Numbered from the stretch's first letter, positions 8,395 to 16,907 are shown. The stretch: DNA of 64,000 nucleotides from an uncultured Streptomyces sp. (GCF_947488945.1 NZ_CANLBS010000017.1:62001-126000); one strand, 5' to 3'. Numbers and translations are program-made. The notes: generated by a model from the letters alone, not told the origin.

Positions 8395-8433
8395 CTGTTC
8401 GTCATACCGGCTGACGATCGAAGTTTCGAACAG
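8395..8433. promoter_or_regulatory. inverted repeat upstream of IclR gene
   Basis: CTGTTCG at 8395-8401 and CGAACAG at 8427-8433 are perfect inverted copies 25 bases apart, with a further CGAA-GT-TTCG near-palindrome at 8419-8428. The site is 75-110 bases before the IclR ATG and is a plausible autoregulatory operator. Confidence 0.4.
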
Positions 8434-8506
8434 CTCCGGTTCCGGGCCGGCCGGAACGGGCCGTACGGCGTGCCTGCGGCGAACGACGCACAAGGGGTGG
8501 GGAAAC

Positions 8507-9280
8507 ATGGGGCGACTCGTCCCTGCGGTGACCAGGGCGCTGGACGTGCTCGAACTCTTCCTGGAGGGCGACGGGACGCTGTCCGCACCCGAGGTCACCC
8601 GCCGACTGGAACTGCCGCGCACCACCGTCCACGAACTGCTGACCACCCTCGCGGCCCGCTCCTACCTGGTCACGGTTCCCGGCCAGCCCGGACGCTACCG
8701 TCTCGGGGTCCGCACCTACCAGCTCGGCAGCCGGTACGCCGAACAGCTCGACCTGGCCGCCGAAGGGCTCCAGGTCGCCCGCGAGGTCGCCGAGACGTGC
8801 GGCGAGACGGTGCACGTGGCGATCCTGGAGGACGCCGACGTCATCTACATCGCCAAGGTGGACTCCACCCACGCGGTCCGGATGGTGTCCGCCGCCGGCC
8901 GCAGGCTGCCCGCCCACTGCACCTCCGTCGGCAAGCTGCTGCTCGCCGCGCTGCCCGAGGCCGAACTCGAAGCCCGGCTCCGGGGCCGCGAGCTGGAGGC
9001 CATGACGGAGAACAGCATCACCGGCACCGAGGAGCTGCGCGCCGCGCTGGCCGAGATCCGGGAGCGGGGGATCGCCGTCGAGCACCGCGAGTCCAACCCC
9101 GACGTGTCCTGCGTCGCCGCCCCGGTGCGGGACCGCTCCGACCGGATCGTCGCCGCTCTCTCGGTCTCCGTGCCGATGAGCCGCTGGAGCGAGGAGCGCG
9201 AGGACGAACTGGCCCGCCTCGCCGCCAAGGGCGCCGACGCCCTCTCGGGGCGGCTCGGCCACCACGGGGGGCAGGCATGA
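8507..9280 (+). CDS. IclR-family transcriptional regulator
   Basis: A 257-residue IclR regulator. The N-terminal winged helix-turn-helix (about 5-65) includes LSAPEVTRRLELPRTTVHELLTTL. The C-terminal effector domain follows with the typical AHCTSVGKLLLAAL stretch near 143-157 and ESNPDVSCVAAPV near 202-214. The ATG at 8507 has GGGTGGGGAAA upstream. Its stop overlaps the ATG of the SMP-30 gene by 4 bases (ATGA), so it almost certainly controls that enzyme and itself, probably in response to a sugar acid or lactone. It is divergent from the PAP2-DAGK gene. Confidence 0.9.
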   Translation: MGRLVPAVTRALDVLELFLEGDGTLSAPEVTRRLELPRTTVHELLTTLAARSYLVTVPGQPGRYRLGVRTYQLGSRYAEQLDLAAEGLQVAREVAETCGETVHVAILEDADVIYIAKVDSTHAVRMVSAAGRRLPAHCTSVGKLLLAALPEAELEARLRGRELEAMTENSITGTEELRAALAEIRERGIAVEHRESNPDVSCVAAPVRDRSDRIVAALSVSVPMSRWSEEREDELARLAAKGADALSGRLGHHGGQA

Positions 9281-10134
9281 GCGCCACCGCGATCGAGGTC
9301 GCGATACGGGCGGAGGCCGAACTCGGCGAAGGCCCCACCTGGGACGCCGCCACCGGACGGCTGCTCTGGGTCGACATCCTCGCCTCCCGCGTCCACACCT
9401 ACGACCCCGCCGCCCCCGAGGGGCCGGGCCGCACCGAACTCGTCGCCCCGCAGCACGTGGGCGCGGCCAAGCCCCGTGCGGGCGGCGGACTCGTCGTCAA
9501 CCTCCGTGACGGGATCGGGCTGTACGACGCGGCGGGCGCCTTCCGCTGGCTGGTCCAGGACCCGGTGCCGGGCCGGCGCGCCAACGACGCGGCCGTCGCC
9601 CCCGACGGGGCGCTGTGGGCCGGCACCATGCGCTACGACGGGGCGGAGGGCGGCGGCAGCCTCTCCCGCGTGGCACCGGACGGGACCGTCACCCGGGTCG
9701 CCACCGTGACCTGTGGAAACGGCACCGGCTGGAGCCCGGACGGACGGCTGATGTACCACATAGACACCCCCACCCGGCGGATCGACGTCTACGACGTGGA
9801 CGGCGAACACGTCCGGAACCGCAGGCCGTTCGCCACCGTGGAACCGGGCGCCGGCCTCCCCGACGGACTCACCGTCGACGCCGACGGCTGCGTCTGGGTG
9901 GCCCTCTGGCAGGGCTCGGCGCTCCGCCGCTACACCCCCGGCGGCGCCCTGGACCGCGTGATCGGGCTGCCGGTGTTCCAGCCGACCGCCTGCGCGTTCG
10001 GCGGCCCCGGACTGCGCGACCTCTACGTCACCACCGCCCGCACCGGCCTGCGCGACCCGCAACCGCCCGCCGGTTCGGTACTGGTGCTCCCCGACGCGGG
10101 GGCCGGGCTCCCCACGCCCGCGTTCGCCGGCTGA
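9277..10134 (+). CDS. SMP-30/gluconolactonase-family lactonase
   Basis: A 285-residue six-bladed propeller enzyme. Expected metal ligands are visible: Glu in LGEGPTWD (about 15), Asn in RRANDAAVAPDG (about 100), Asn of GNGTGWSPDG (about 148) and Asp in GLPDGLTVDADG (about 195). SMP-30 enzymes open sugar-acid lactones with a divalent metal, in the cytoplasm. It starts inside the IclR stop codon and is followed by a strong hairpin, so the pair is a complete two-gene operon. No dehydrogenase or transporter for the substrate adjoins it. Confidence 0.88.
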   Translation: MSATAIEVAIRAEAELGEGPTWDAATGRLLWVDILASRVHTYDPAAPEGPGRTELVAPQHVGAAKPRAGGGLVVNLRDGIGLYDAAGAFRWLVQDPVPGRRANDAAVAPDGALWAGTMRYDGAEGGGSLSRVAPDGTVTRVATVTCGNGTGWSPDGRLMYHIDTPTRRIDVYDVDGEHVRNRRPFATVEPGAGLPDGLTVDADGCVWVALWQGSALRRYTPGGALDRVIGLPVFQPTACAFGGPGLRDLYVTTARTGLRDPQPPAGSVLVLPDAGAGLPTPAFAG

Positions 10135-10149
10135 CCCCGCCGCGCCCCG

Positions 10150-10186
10150 GCCCGGACGGACCGCCTCCGGGCCGGTCCGTCCGGGC
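10150..10186 (+). terminator. hairpin terminator after IclR-lactonase operon
   Basis: The 14-bp arms GCCCGGACGGACCG and CGGTCCGTCCGGGC enclose a 9-base loop, 15 bases after the lactonase stop. There is no U-tract, as is usual in streptomycetes. Confidence 0.7.
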
Positions 10187-10273
10187 GGGCAGCCGCGCCG
10201 AAACCTCCGTATAAAGGCTCTGGGGGCGGCACGGCGACGACACGGGGGACGGCGGTCGGACGAGGAGGCACCG

Positions 10274-11512
10274 GTGGACCGGACCGAGCAGGGCCACCGG
10301 GGCGGTGCGCGCCAGGACCGCGGACCCGTCCGGTACGGCCCGCCCGCCCTGGACCCGGGGCTCCCCGTCCTGCCCCGCCTGGCCGGCCGGCTCGCCGCCG
10401 CCGCCCACGACCTCCACCCCGAGCCGCCGGGCGGCGGACCCGAGCTCCGCGGAGCGGCCTGCGGCTACTTCGCCCGCCGGGGCCTGCGCGGCGGCCCCGC
10501 ACTGATCGCGGCGGCCCCCGGCGCGCAGCCCCTGCTGCTGGCCCTGATGGCCGCGCACGGCGGCGACGTCCTGATGCCCCGGCCCTGCCCCGCCACCTGG
10601 ATGCCGCAGTCCCGGCTGCTCGGCCGGCCGTTCTACCACGTGCCCACACCCGCCGAGTGCGGCGGCGTCCCCGACCCCTACGCCCTGCTGGAGACGGTCC
10701 GCCGGGTCCGGGCGGAGGGCGGCCGGCCGCGCCTGCTGGTGCTCTCCGTCGCCGACGACCCGACCGCCACCGTCGCCCCGCCCGAGCTGGTCCGCGAGGC
10801 GTGCGAGGCGGCTGTCGGCGAGGGCCTGCACATCGTCAGCGACGAGACCTGGCGCGACACCGTGCACCGGTCGCGCGACACCGTGCTGATCGGCCCCGGC
10901 GACCTGTGCCCCGACGACGTCACCGTCCTCACCGACCTCGCCGGCTCGCTCACGCCCGCCGCCTGGCCGGTGGCGGTCGCCCGTTTCCCCGACACCGACC
11001 GGGCCGCGGCGCGCCACGCCCGCACCCTCGACGTGCTCACCGCCCTCGGCGCGCTCGTGGCCGTGCCGGTCGCCCGCGCCGCGACCGAGGCGCTCGGCGA
11101 GCCGGAGGACGTGGTCGCACGGGTCCGGCGGTCCGCGCTGCTCCAGGGGACCCTGGCGTCCGCAGCCCACCGGGCGGTGCTCGGCGCCGGGGCGCTGGCC
11201 AGGCCCCCGCAGGCCGGCCGCCACCTCTACGCCGACCTCGGACCGCTCCGCACCCGGCTGGCGACCCGCGGGGTGACGGACTCCATGGAACTGGAGGAGT
11301 ACCTCGGCCGGCGGCTCGGCGCCCCCGCGCCGGGCGGGCACCGGTTCGGCGACGAACTGGGGGCGCTGCGGGTCCGCCTCGGCACCGCGCCGCTCTCCGG
11401 GGCGACCCCCGAGGAGCAGGAGGCCGCCCTCACCGCCGCGGAGCCCCTGGAATTGCCGCACGTCGCGGCGGCGCTGAGCATGTTCGCGAGCGCCTTCGAC
11501 GAACTCCGATGA
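10274..11512 (+). CDS. aminotransferase class I/II-fold protein without any lysine (probable non-PLP or pseudo-enzyme)
   Basis: A 412-residue protein with the fold-type I aminotransferase layout: a Gly/Ala-rich helix start after a conserved aromatic patch (about 60-90), LLVLSVADDPTATV where family members have the Asn-Pro turn (about 155-168), and IVSDETWRDTVHR (about 190-202) where the cofactor-binding Asp/Tyr motif lies. The segment that should hold the Schiff-base lysine reads LTDLAGSLTPAAWPVAVARFPD (from about 219) and has none. No lysine occurs anywhere in the protein, so a normal internal aldimine cannot form. The GTG start has GAGGAGG upstream. The MBL-fold gene begins 13 bases later. 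It may bind another ligand or serve as a regulatory subunit. Confidence 0.8.
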   Translation: MDRTEQGHRGGARQDRGPVRYGPPALDPGLPVLPRLAGRLAAAAHDLHPEPPGGGPELRGAACGYFARRGLRGGPALIAAAPGAQPLLLALMAAHGGDVLMPRPCPATWMPQSRLLGRPFYHVPTPAECGGVPDPYALLETVRRVRAEGGRPRLLVLSVADDPTATVAPPELVREACEAAVGEGLHIVSDETWRDTVHRSRDTVLIGPGDLCPDDVTVLTDLAGSLTPAAWPVAVARFPDTDRAAARHARTLDVLTALGALVAVPVARAATEALGEPEDVVARVRRSALLQGTLASAAHRAVLGAGALARPPQAGRHLYADLGPLRTRLATRGVTDSMELEEYLGRRLGAPAPGGHRFGDELGALRVRLGTAPLSGATPEEQEAALTAAEPLELPHVAAALSMFASAFDELR

Positions 11513-11525
11513 CAGGAGCCTCCCG

Positions 11526-12569
11526 ATGACCGAGCAGTCCGGGGGTACGAACGCCGCCGCGCGGGCCCCCCTGCCGTCCGGACCCGACGCCCGGCCCCTG
11601 CCGGGCGCGGACCCCGGAGCGCGCCCGCCGCAGGACCCGCGGGTGTGGCCCCGGTCGTTCGCCGACCGGCTCACCGCACCGCTGCCCGGTGTCCGGGCCA
11701 TGGCCCGGCTGGTACGGGAACGCTCCCTGCGGCCCGGCGCCGAAGGGCTGCGCGGCATCAGCCGGCTGCCCTACGCGCCCGCGCCGCTGCCCCGCACCAA
11801 CGCCCCGACCGTCACCTGGGCCGGTCACGCGAGCTGGGTGGTACGGCTCGGCGGCCTGACGGTGCTCACCGATCCCGTCTGGTCCCGGCGCATCGTCGGC
11901 ACGCCCGCCAGGATCACCCCGGTGGGCGTGCGCTGGGAGGACCTTCCGCCGGTCGACGCGGTCGTCATCAGCCACAACCACTTCGACCACCTCGACGCAC
12001 CGACCCTGCGCAGGCTGCCCCGGGACACCCCGCTGTTCGTCCCTGCCGGGCTCGGCCGCTGGTGCCGCCGCCGGGGGTTCACGCGGGTCACCGAGCTGGA
12101 CTGGTGGGAGGGGGCGGAGCTCGGCGGCGTCCGCTTCGACTTCGTCCCCGCCCACCACTGGTCCAAGCGGACCCTGTTCGACACCTGCCGGTCCCTGTGG
12201 GGCGGCTGGGTGCTGACCGACGTGCGGGGCACCGGGCGGCGGATCTACTTCGCCGGCGACACCGGGTACGGCCACTGGTTCGCGGAGATCGGCCGCCGCC
12301 ACCCCGGCGTCGACCTGGCGTTGCTGCCGATCGGCGCGTACGACCCCCGGTGGTGGCTCTCCGACGTCCACACCGACCCGGAGGAGGCGGTGCAGGCGTA
12401 CGAGGACCTCGGCGCGCGGGCCATGGCGCCGATGCACTGGGCGACGTTCCTGCTGTCCGCCGAACCGGTGCTGGAACCGCTCAGCCGGCTGCGCACCGCG
12501 TGGAAGCGGGCCGGACACCCGCGCGAGAACCTGTGGGACCTGCCGGTCGGCGGCTCCCGCGAGGTGTGA
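11526..12569 (+). CDS. metallo-beta-lactamase-fold hydrolase (NAPE-PLD-like)
   Basis: A 347-residue MBL-fold enzyme. After a low-complexity N-terminus (about 1-50) the fold starts at VTWAGHASWVVR. The zinc motif SHNHFDHLD (HxHxDH) is at about 150-158, with further ligands in FVPAHHWSKR, YFAGDTGYG and the C-terminal APMHWATF. This pattern fits the N-acyl-phosphatidylethanolamine phospholipase D/UlaG-like branch, which cleaves phosphodiesters or lactones. It is 13 bases downstream of the lysine-free aminotransferase-fold gene and they share an operon. It converges on the dipeptidase gene with only 15 bases between. Confidence 0.88.
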   Translation: MTEQSGGTNAAARAPLPSGPDARPLPGADPGARPPQDPRVWPRSFADRLTAPLPGVRAMARLVRERSLRPGAEGLRGISRLPYAPAPLPRTNAPTVTWAGHASWVVRLGGLTVLTDPVWSRRIVGTPARITPVGVRWEDLPPVDAVVISHNHFDHLDAPTLRRLPRDTPLFVPAGLGRWCRRRGFTRVTELDWWEGAELGGVRFDFVPAHHWSKRTLFDTCRSLWGGWVLTDVRGTGRRIYFAGDTGYGHWFAEIGRRHPGVDLALLPIGAYDPRWWLSDVHTDPEEAVQAYEDLGARAMAPMHWATFLLSAEPVLEPLSRLRTAWKRAGHPRENLWDLPVGGSREV

Positions 12570-12584
12570 CCCCGCTCCGCGCGG

Positions 12585-13703
12585 TCAGCCCCAGACACGC
12601 TCCGCGTAGTGCGCGAAGTTGCGGCCGAGCACCTTCTCGATGCGTTCGGAGCCCCACCCCTCGCGCTCCAGCAGGCCGATCAGCTTGCGGAACTGGTCGA
12701 CGCCGCGCAGGTCCACCACGAAGGGATAGGTGTCGGCGCGCTCGCCGGCCGCGCCGACCCCGGCGGCCTGCCGCTCCGCCACGTGCTGGGCGAGCTTCTC
12801 CCGGTAGGCGTCCAGGTCGTCGACGGCCGTCACCGGTCCGTCGGTGCCGATGCCGACGGCGTCCTCCCCGCAGACGTTCACCGCGTGCACCAGGTGCGCC
12901 ACGACGTCGTCGGCGGTGGCGTGGCCGGTGACGTTCAGGAAGGGCATGAAGTACACGCCGACGAAGCCGCCGCGCGAGGCGACCAGCCGCAGCTCTTCGT
13001 CCGTCTTGTTGCGGGGCAGGTCGGTCACGGCACGGCAGCCCGTGTGGTTGATCGACACCGGCACGGAGGAGATCCGGGCCGCTTCCAGACAGGTGTTCTC
13101 GCCGCTGTGCGAGAGGTCGACCATCATCCGGCTCTCGTTGACCGCCTCGACCACCTCCCGGCCGAACGGCGTCAGCCCCCGGTTCTCCGGGGCCATCGAC
13201 CCGTCGCCCAGGTGGTTGGCCTGGTTGTACGTCAGCTGGAAGACGCGCACCCCGCGCCGCTGGAACTCCGCGATCCGCCCGAGGTCGTCGCCGACGGCCA
13301 CGCCGTTCTGGAAGCCGTAGATCACACCGACACGGTCCTCGTCGCGCGCCCGGTACAGGTCCGCGGCGGTGCGGACGTGCAGCAGGTCGTGCGGGCGGGA
13401 GCGGATCAGCTCGTCCCAGACGCCGATCTCGTGCAGGGTGTGCGCGTAGGGCTCCAGGTCGCCCATCACATAGCCCAGGGTGATGTTGACCGCGTGCACG
13501 CCGGAGGCGCGCGCGTCCGCGACGGCCCGGTCGTCGATCGCCATCTGGTCGATGCCCTGAAGGAGCCCGCCCGCGCTCTCGGCCGCCTCGGCGGCGTTCG
13601 GGTTCTCCAGCCCGCCCAGGGCGTTGACGATCAGCATGCCGTCCCGGGGCCGCCGTGCGGGGGCGGCCGGGGCCGGCTGCGTCTGCGTGGTCCGTACCGT
13701 CAT
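12585..13703 (-). CDS. membrane-dipeptidase (M19)-like protein with altered metal site
   Basis: A 372-residue TIM-barrel protein of the renal dipeptidase family. The late metal ligands survive: His in VDLSHSGENT and His in VSINHTGCRAV, and the DLPRNKTDEELR stretch is typical. The early ones are changed. The H-x-D motif of the first strand is replaced by VNALGGL (residues 26-32), and the bridging Glu is Gln in IYGFQNGVAVGD. This should weaken or remove the binuclear zinc centre. It starts at 13703, overlapping the stop of the amidohydrolase by 4 bases (ATGA), so they are coupled. It could hydrolyse a non-peptide amide or act non-catalytically. Confidence 0.82.
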   Translation of the reverse strand: MTVRTTQTQPAPAAPARRPRDGMLIVNALGGLENPNAAEAAESAGGLLQGIDQMAIDDRAVADARASGVHAVNITLGYVMGDLEPYAHTLHEIGVWDELIRSRPHDLLHVRTAADLYRARDEDRVGVIYGFQNGVAVGDDLGRIAEFQRRGVRVFQLTYNQANHLGDGSMAPENRGLTPFGREVVEAVNESRMMVDLSHSGENTCLEAARISSVPVSINHTGCRAVTDLPRNKTDEELRLVASRGGFVGVYFMPFLNVTGHATADDVVAHLVHAVNVCGEDAVGIGTDGPVTAVDDLDAYREKLAQHVAERQAAGVGAAGERADTYPFVVDLRGVDQFRKLIGLLEREGWGSERIEKVLGRNFAHYAERVWG

Positions 13704-15037
13704 CGGGGTCCGGTTCCTTCCCGGTCGGCGGACGCGGGGGTGAAGTCCGCCCGGTCCAGGGGGAGTCCGCGCTTGACCACCAGGGTGATGTCGCGCAGAT
13801 TGCGGATGTCGGCCAGCGGGTCGCTGCCGAGCACCACGAAGTTGGCGAGTTTGCCGTCGGCGACGGTGCCCATGGAGTCCGCCGCCCCGATGGCGAGCGC
13901 GCCGCCCAGCGTCGCCGCCCGGATCGCCCGGGAGGCGGGCAGGCCGCAGCGCTCGACCAGGAACACCAACTCGTCGTGCAGCGAGGGGAACGCCTCGCCC
14001 GGCGCGCTCTCGTAGTCGGTGCCGGTGGAGATCTCCACCCCGGCCCGGTACGCCTGTGCGGTGAGCGCCGCCGACAACTCGGCGTTGGCGCGGGCGCGTT
14101 CCTTCTCCTGCGGGGTGTCGGCGTCCTGGGCCAGCCAGTCCCACAGGGCGTTGGTGGCGTCGAGGACGGTGCCGCGCTCCCGCATCCGGGTGAACAGCGC
14201 CGCCATCTCCGGGTCGTCTCCGGACGCGAACCGGGCGTGGTCCACCGGCGGCTTGTCCTGGTAGCTGGTCAGCGCCCGGCCGGCGAACTCGTGCACCAGC
14301 AGGTGGACGTGCGAGACGACGTCCACCCCGGCGTCCACCACCTCGCCCGGCGAGGCGGGGAAGACGGCGGCGTGCGCCCAGACGCCGAGGCCCTGCCGGT
14401 GCGCCTCGGCGGTCAGGGCGGCCACCGTGGCCCCCGGCAGGTCGGCGTAGATCTTGATCGCGGTGGCGTAGGTGCCCCGGGCGACGGCGATCGCCAGCGG
14501 CAGGTCGGTCTCCTCCGTGATGGCCTGCATCCACGGCACGTGTCCGGGGACCGCGCCCTGCGAGACCTGCCAGGTGCGCGGGTCGACGAAGAAGCCGGGA
14601 CCGGCGGTCAGCGCCGCGTAGTGGATGTCGGGGCCGGGGATCTCGCCGACCAGGGTCGCCCGCGCCAGGTCGGAGACGTGCCGCAGGTCGTCCGCCATGT
14701 CGCGGATCGCGGTCACGCCGCCGTAGACCTGGCGGCGCAGCACGGCCTCGGCGACCGGACGGTTCGGCGGGGTGGCGAGGTGCTGGTGCGAGTCGATCAG
14801 GCCGGGTACGACGTACGAGCCCCGGAGGTCGACGATCCGTGCCTCGGAGAGCACGGACACCGGGATCTCGCCGTCCGGCGCGACCGTCCTGACGCGGTCG
14901 CCGTCCACCACGACCGAGACGCCGGACCGGGCCGGGCCGCCGGTGCCGTCGATCAGGGTGGCGCTCCGGTACAGCACGACCGTGCCCTCCGCCGGGGCGG
15001 CGAACGGAGTCGGGGCGGGGAGATCCTCGTGAGCCAT
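13700..15037 (-). CDS. metal-dependent amidohydrolase (imidazolonepropionase/prolidase-like)
   Basis: A 445-residue amidohydrolase-superfamily enzyme. Metal ligands are His-x-His in GLIDSHQHLATPP, Lys in TAIKIYADLPG, His in WAHAAVFP and VSHVHLLVH, and Asp in STGTDYESAPGEAF. The C-terminal ADSMGTVADGKLANFVVLGSDPLADI is the standard return to the beta-sandwich. The ATG at 15037 (MAHEDL) is chosen for its GGAAAGGTG upstream. It leads a two-gene operon with the dipeptidase-like gene and is divergent from IclR across a palindromic operator. Likely substrates are N-acyl amino acids, cyclic amides or small peptides. Confidence 0.87.
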   Translation of the reverse strand: MAHEDLPAPTPFAAPAEGTVVLYRSATLIDGTGGPARSGVSVVVDGDRVRTVAPDGEIPVSVLSEARIVDLRGSYVVPGLIDSHQHLATPPNRPVAEAVLRRQVYGGVTAIRDMADDLRHVSDLARATLVGEIPGPDIHYAALTAGPGFFVDPRTWQVSQGAVPGHVPWMQAITEETDLPLAIAVARGTYATAIKIYADLPGATVAALTAEAHRQGLGVWAHAAVFPASPGEVVDAGVDVVSHVHLLVHEFAGRALTSYQDKPPVDHARFASGDDPEMAALFTRMRERGTVLDATNALWDWLAQDADTPQEKERARANAELSAALTAQAYRAGVEISTGTDYESAPGEAFPSLHDELVFLVERCGLPASRAIRAATLGGALAIGAADSMGTVADGKLANFVVLGSDPLADIRNLRDITLVVKRGLPLDRADFTPASADREGTGPR

Positions 15038-15093
15038 CGGGTCACACCTTTCCGTGCCCGCGCTGCGACCGGACACCAACAAGAGAATTACAT

Positions 15094-15117
15094 CTGCTGT
15101 AACATCTGTTACGGCAG
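15094..15117. promoter_or_regulatory. operator palindrome in divergent IclR/amidohydrolase promoter region
   Basis: The arms CTGCTGTAAC (15094-15103) and GTTACGGCAG (15108-15117) surround ATCT and match as inverted repeats at 9 of 10 positions. It lies 57 bases before the amidohydrolase start and 49 before the IclR start. This is the most AT-rich patch of the area. The IclR product is the obvious ligand. Confidence 0.72.
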
Positions 15118-15165
15118 TCGGAACATACGCTACCGTGCGGGTACGACGTCGGGTAAGGGAAGCGG

Positions 15166-15972
15166 GTGGTCGGGTTGGCGAGATCGGCGAGTTCGGCGGT
15201 CGACAAGGCGCTGGATCTGGTCGAGGCGGTCTCGCGCGCCGACCGGCCGCTCCGGCTCAGCGAGGTCGCCGACGCGGTCGGACTGCACCGCCCCACCGCC
15301 TACCGGGTCCTCGCCGACCTGGTGCGCCGGGGCTGGGTGCTGCGCACCGGGGACCACTACCTGCCGGGGGCGGCGGCGCTGCGGCTGTCCCGGACCGCGG
15401 CCGCGCGCTCGCTGGCCACCCTCTCCCGCCCGGCCCTGGAGGAACTCGCCGCGCGGACCGGGATGATGGCCAACCTCCAAGTGCTCGAACACGACCGGTC
15501 CCGGGTGATCGACGTGGTCCGGCCGGCCCGCCTGGAGATGATCAGCCTGCTCGGCGACCAGGCCCTGCCCGTGCACCGGTTCGCCGGACCGCTGGCCCTG
15601 GTCGCCGCCCTGGAGCCCGCGGCGCGCGGCCCGTACCTGCGTCCGGCGGAGGCGGACGGCCACCCGATGACCGGTCCCGACGGGCTGCTCGCGGACCTGG
15701 AGCGGGTCGCCCGCACCGGCTTCGCGGTGGAGCGCGGACGCAACGAGGCGCTGGTCGCCTCCGTCAGCCGGGCGGTGGTGCCCGAGCCGGGGAGGCCGCT
15801 GTGCGCGCTGACCGTCGTCGGGCCCGACGCGGAGTTCGGCGAGGACGCACTGGTGGAACTGCGCGCGGCGCTCGCCGCGGCGACGGACGCCGTCGCCACC
15901 GCCCTCGGCGTGCCCGCCGCCCCGGACGACGAACCGACCACGACGGACACGCCCGTCCCGGAGGGGGATTGA
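15166..15972 (+). CDS. IclR-family transcriptional regulator
   Basis: A 268-residue IclR protein with the winged helix-turn-helix at about 8-65 (LRLSEVADAVGLHRPTAYRVLADL) and a C-terminal effector-binding domain whose last 20 residues are an acidic/Pro/Thr tail. The effector pocket is less typical than in the first IclR of the window: the Thr-Ser-Val-Gly-Lys stretch is replaced by an LPVHRFAGPLALVAAL version. It starts at GTG 15166 and is followed after 5 bases by the ornithine-cyclodeaminase-like gene, so it probably autoregulates both arms of the divergent locus through the palindrome at 15094-15117. Confidence 0.88.
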   Translation: MVGLARSASSAVDKALDLVEAVSRADRPLRLSEVADAVGLHRPTAYRVLADLVRRGWVLRTGDHYLPGAAALRLSRTAAARSLATLSRPALEELAARTGMMANLQVLEHDRSRVIDVVRPARLEMISLLGDQALPVHRFAGPLALVAALEPAARGPYLRPAEADGHPMTGPDGLLADLERVARTGFAVERGRNEALVASVSRAVVPEPGRPLCALTVVGPDAEFGEDALVELRAALAAATDAVATALGVPAAPDDEPTTTDTPVPEGD

Positions 15973-15977
15973 GCCGC

Positions 15978-16907
15978 ATGCTGGTACTCGACGCCGAACG
16001 GACCCGGGCCTGTCTCGACCCGGACCGGCTGGCAGAAGCGCTGACCACCGCCCTGGTGTCCGTCGCGCGGGGTACCGCGTCCGCGCCGCCCCGGGTGGCC
16101 GCCGAGGCCCCGGCCGGGCTGCTCGGCGTGATGCCGGCCCACGTCCCCGGCCTCGGCCTGGCCGCGAAGCTGGTCTCCGTCTTCGCCGACCCGGCGCACC
16201 CCGGTCGCAGCACCCACTGGGGCGTGGTCGTCCTGTTCGACGAGCAGGACGGCCGGCCGCTCGCCGTGATGGACGCCGAGGCGGTCACCGCCGTGCGTAC
16301 CGCCGCCACCGCCACGCTGGCCCTGCGCGCCCTCGGCCCGGCCGAGCCGCGCCGGATCGCCGTCATCGGCACGGGGGTCCAGGCCGGCGCTCAACTCGAC
16401 CTGCTGGCACGGTACTTCGCGGACACTCCGGTCGTCGTCGGCGGCCGGGACCCGGCGCGGGCCGGTGCGCTCGCCGCGCGCCACCCGCGGGCGGCCGCGG
16501 CCGGCGTCGAGGAGGCGGTGCGGGGCGCCGACGCGGTGCTCTGCTGCACCGGCGCCCGCACCCCGGTGCTGCACCGCACCTGGCTGGCCGACGGCGCCCA
16601 CGTCGGCTCGGTCGGCGGCTCCCACGGCCCCGAACTCGACCCGGCCACCGTCCGGGACGGCTCGCTGTTCGTGGAGTGGCCCGGCGCCGTCACCGCCCCG
16701 CTCCCGGCCGGCGCCCACGAACTCCAGGGCCTGCCGCCCGGCCGGGCGACCACCCTCGGTGCGGTCCTCGACGGCGCCCACCCCGGCCGCCGCGCCTCCG
16801 GCGAGCTGACCGTCTTCAAGTCCACCGGCCACGCCGCCCTCGACGTCGCCGCCGCGTCCGTCGTGTACCGCGCGGCGCTGGAGGGGGAGGGGGCCGTGCT
16901 GTCCTGA
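15978..16907 (+). CDS. ornithine cyclodeaminase / mu-crystallin family enzyme
   Basis: A 309-residue NAD(P)-dependent protein. The Rossmann motif is IAVIGTGVQAGAQLDLL near residues 118-134. It is preceded by the conserved LAAKLVSVFADP and AVMDAEAVTAVRTAATATL stretches that bind substrate and nucleotide in this family. Members include ornithine cyclodeaminase, ketimine reductase and alanine dehydrogenase. The ATG at 15978 is used because GGAGGGGG is 11 bases upstream; a TTG at 15969 overlaps the IclR stop but sits too close to that site. It likely acts with the amidohydrolase and dipeptidase on an amino-acid-derived compound. Confidence 0.88.
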   Translation: MLVLDAERTRACLDPDRLAEALTTALVSVARGTASAPPRVAAEAPAGLLGVMPAHVPGLGLAAKLVSVFADPAHPGRSTHWGVVVLFDEQDGRPLAVMDAEAVTAVRTAATATLALRALGPAEPRRIAVIGTGVQAGAQLDLLARYFADTPVVVGGRDPARAGALAARHPRAAAAGVEEAVRGADAVLCCTGARTPVLHRTWLADGAHVGSVGGSHGPELDPATVRDGSLFVEWPGAVTAPLPAGAHELQGLPPGRATTLGAVLDGAHPGRRASGELTVFKSTGHAALDVAAASVVYRAALEGEGAVLS

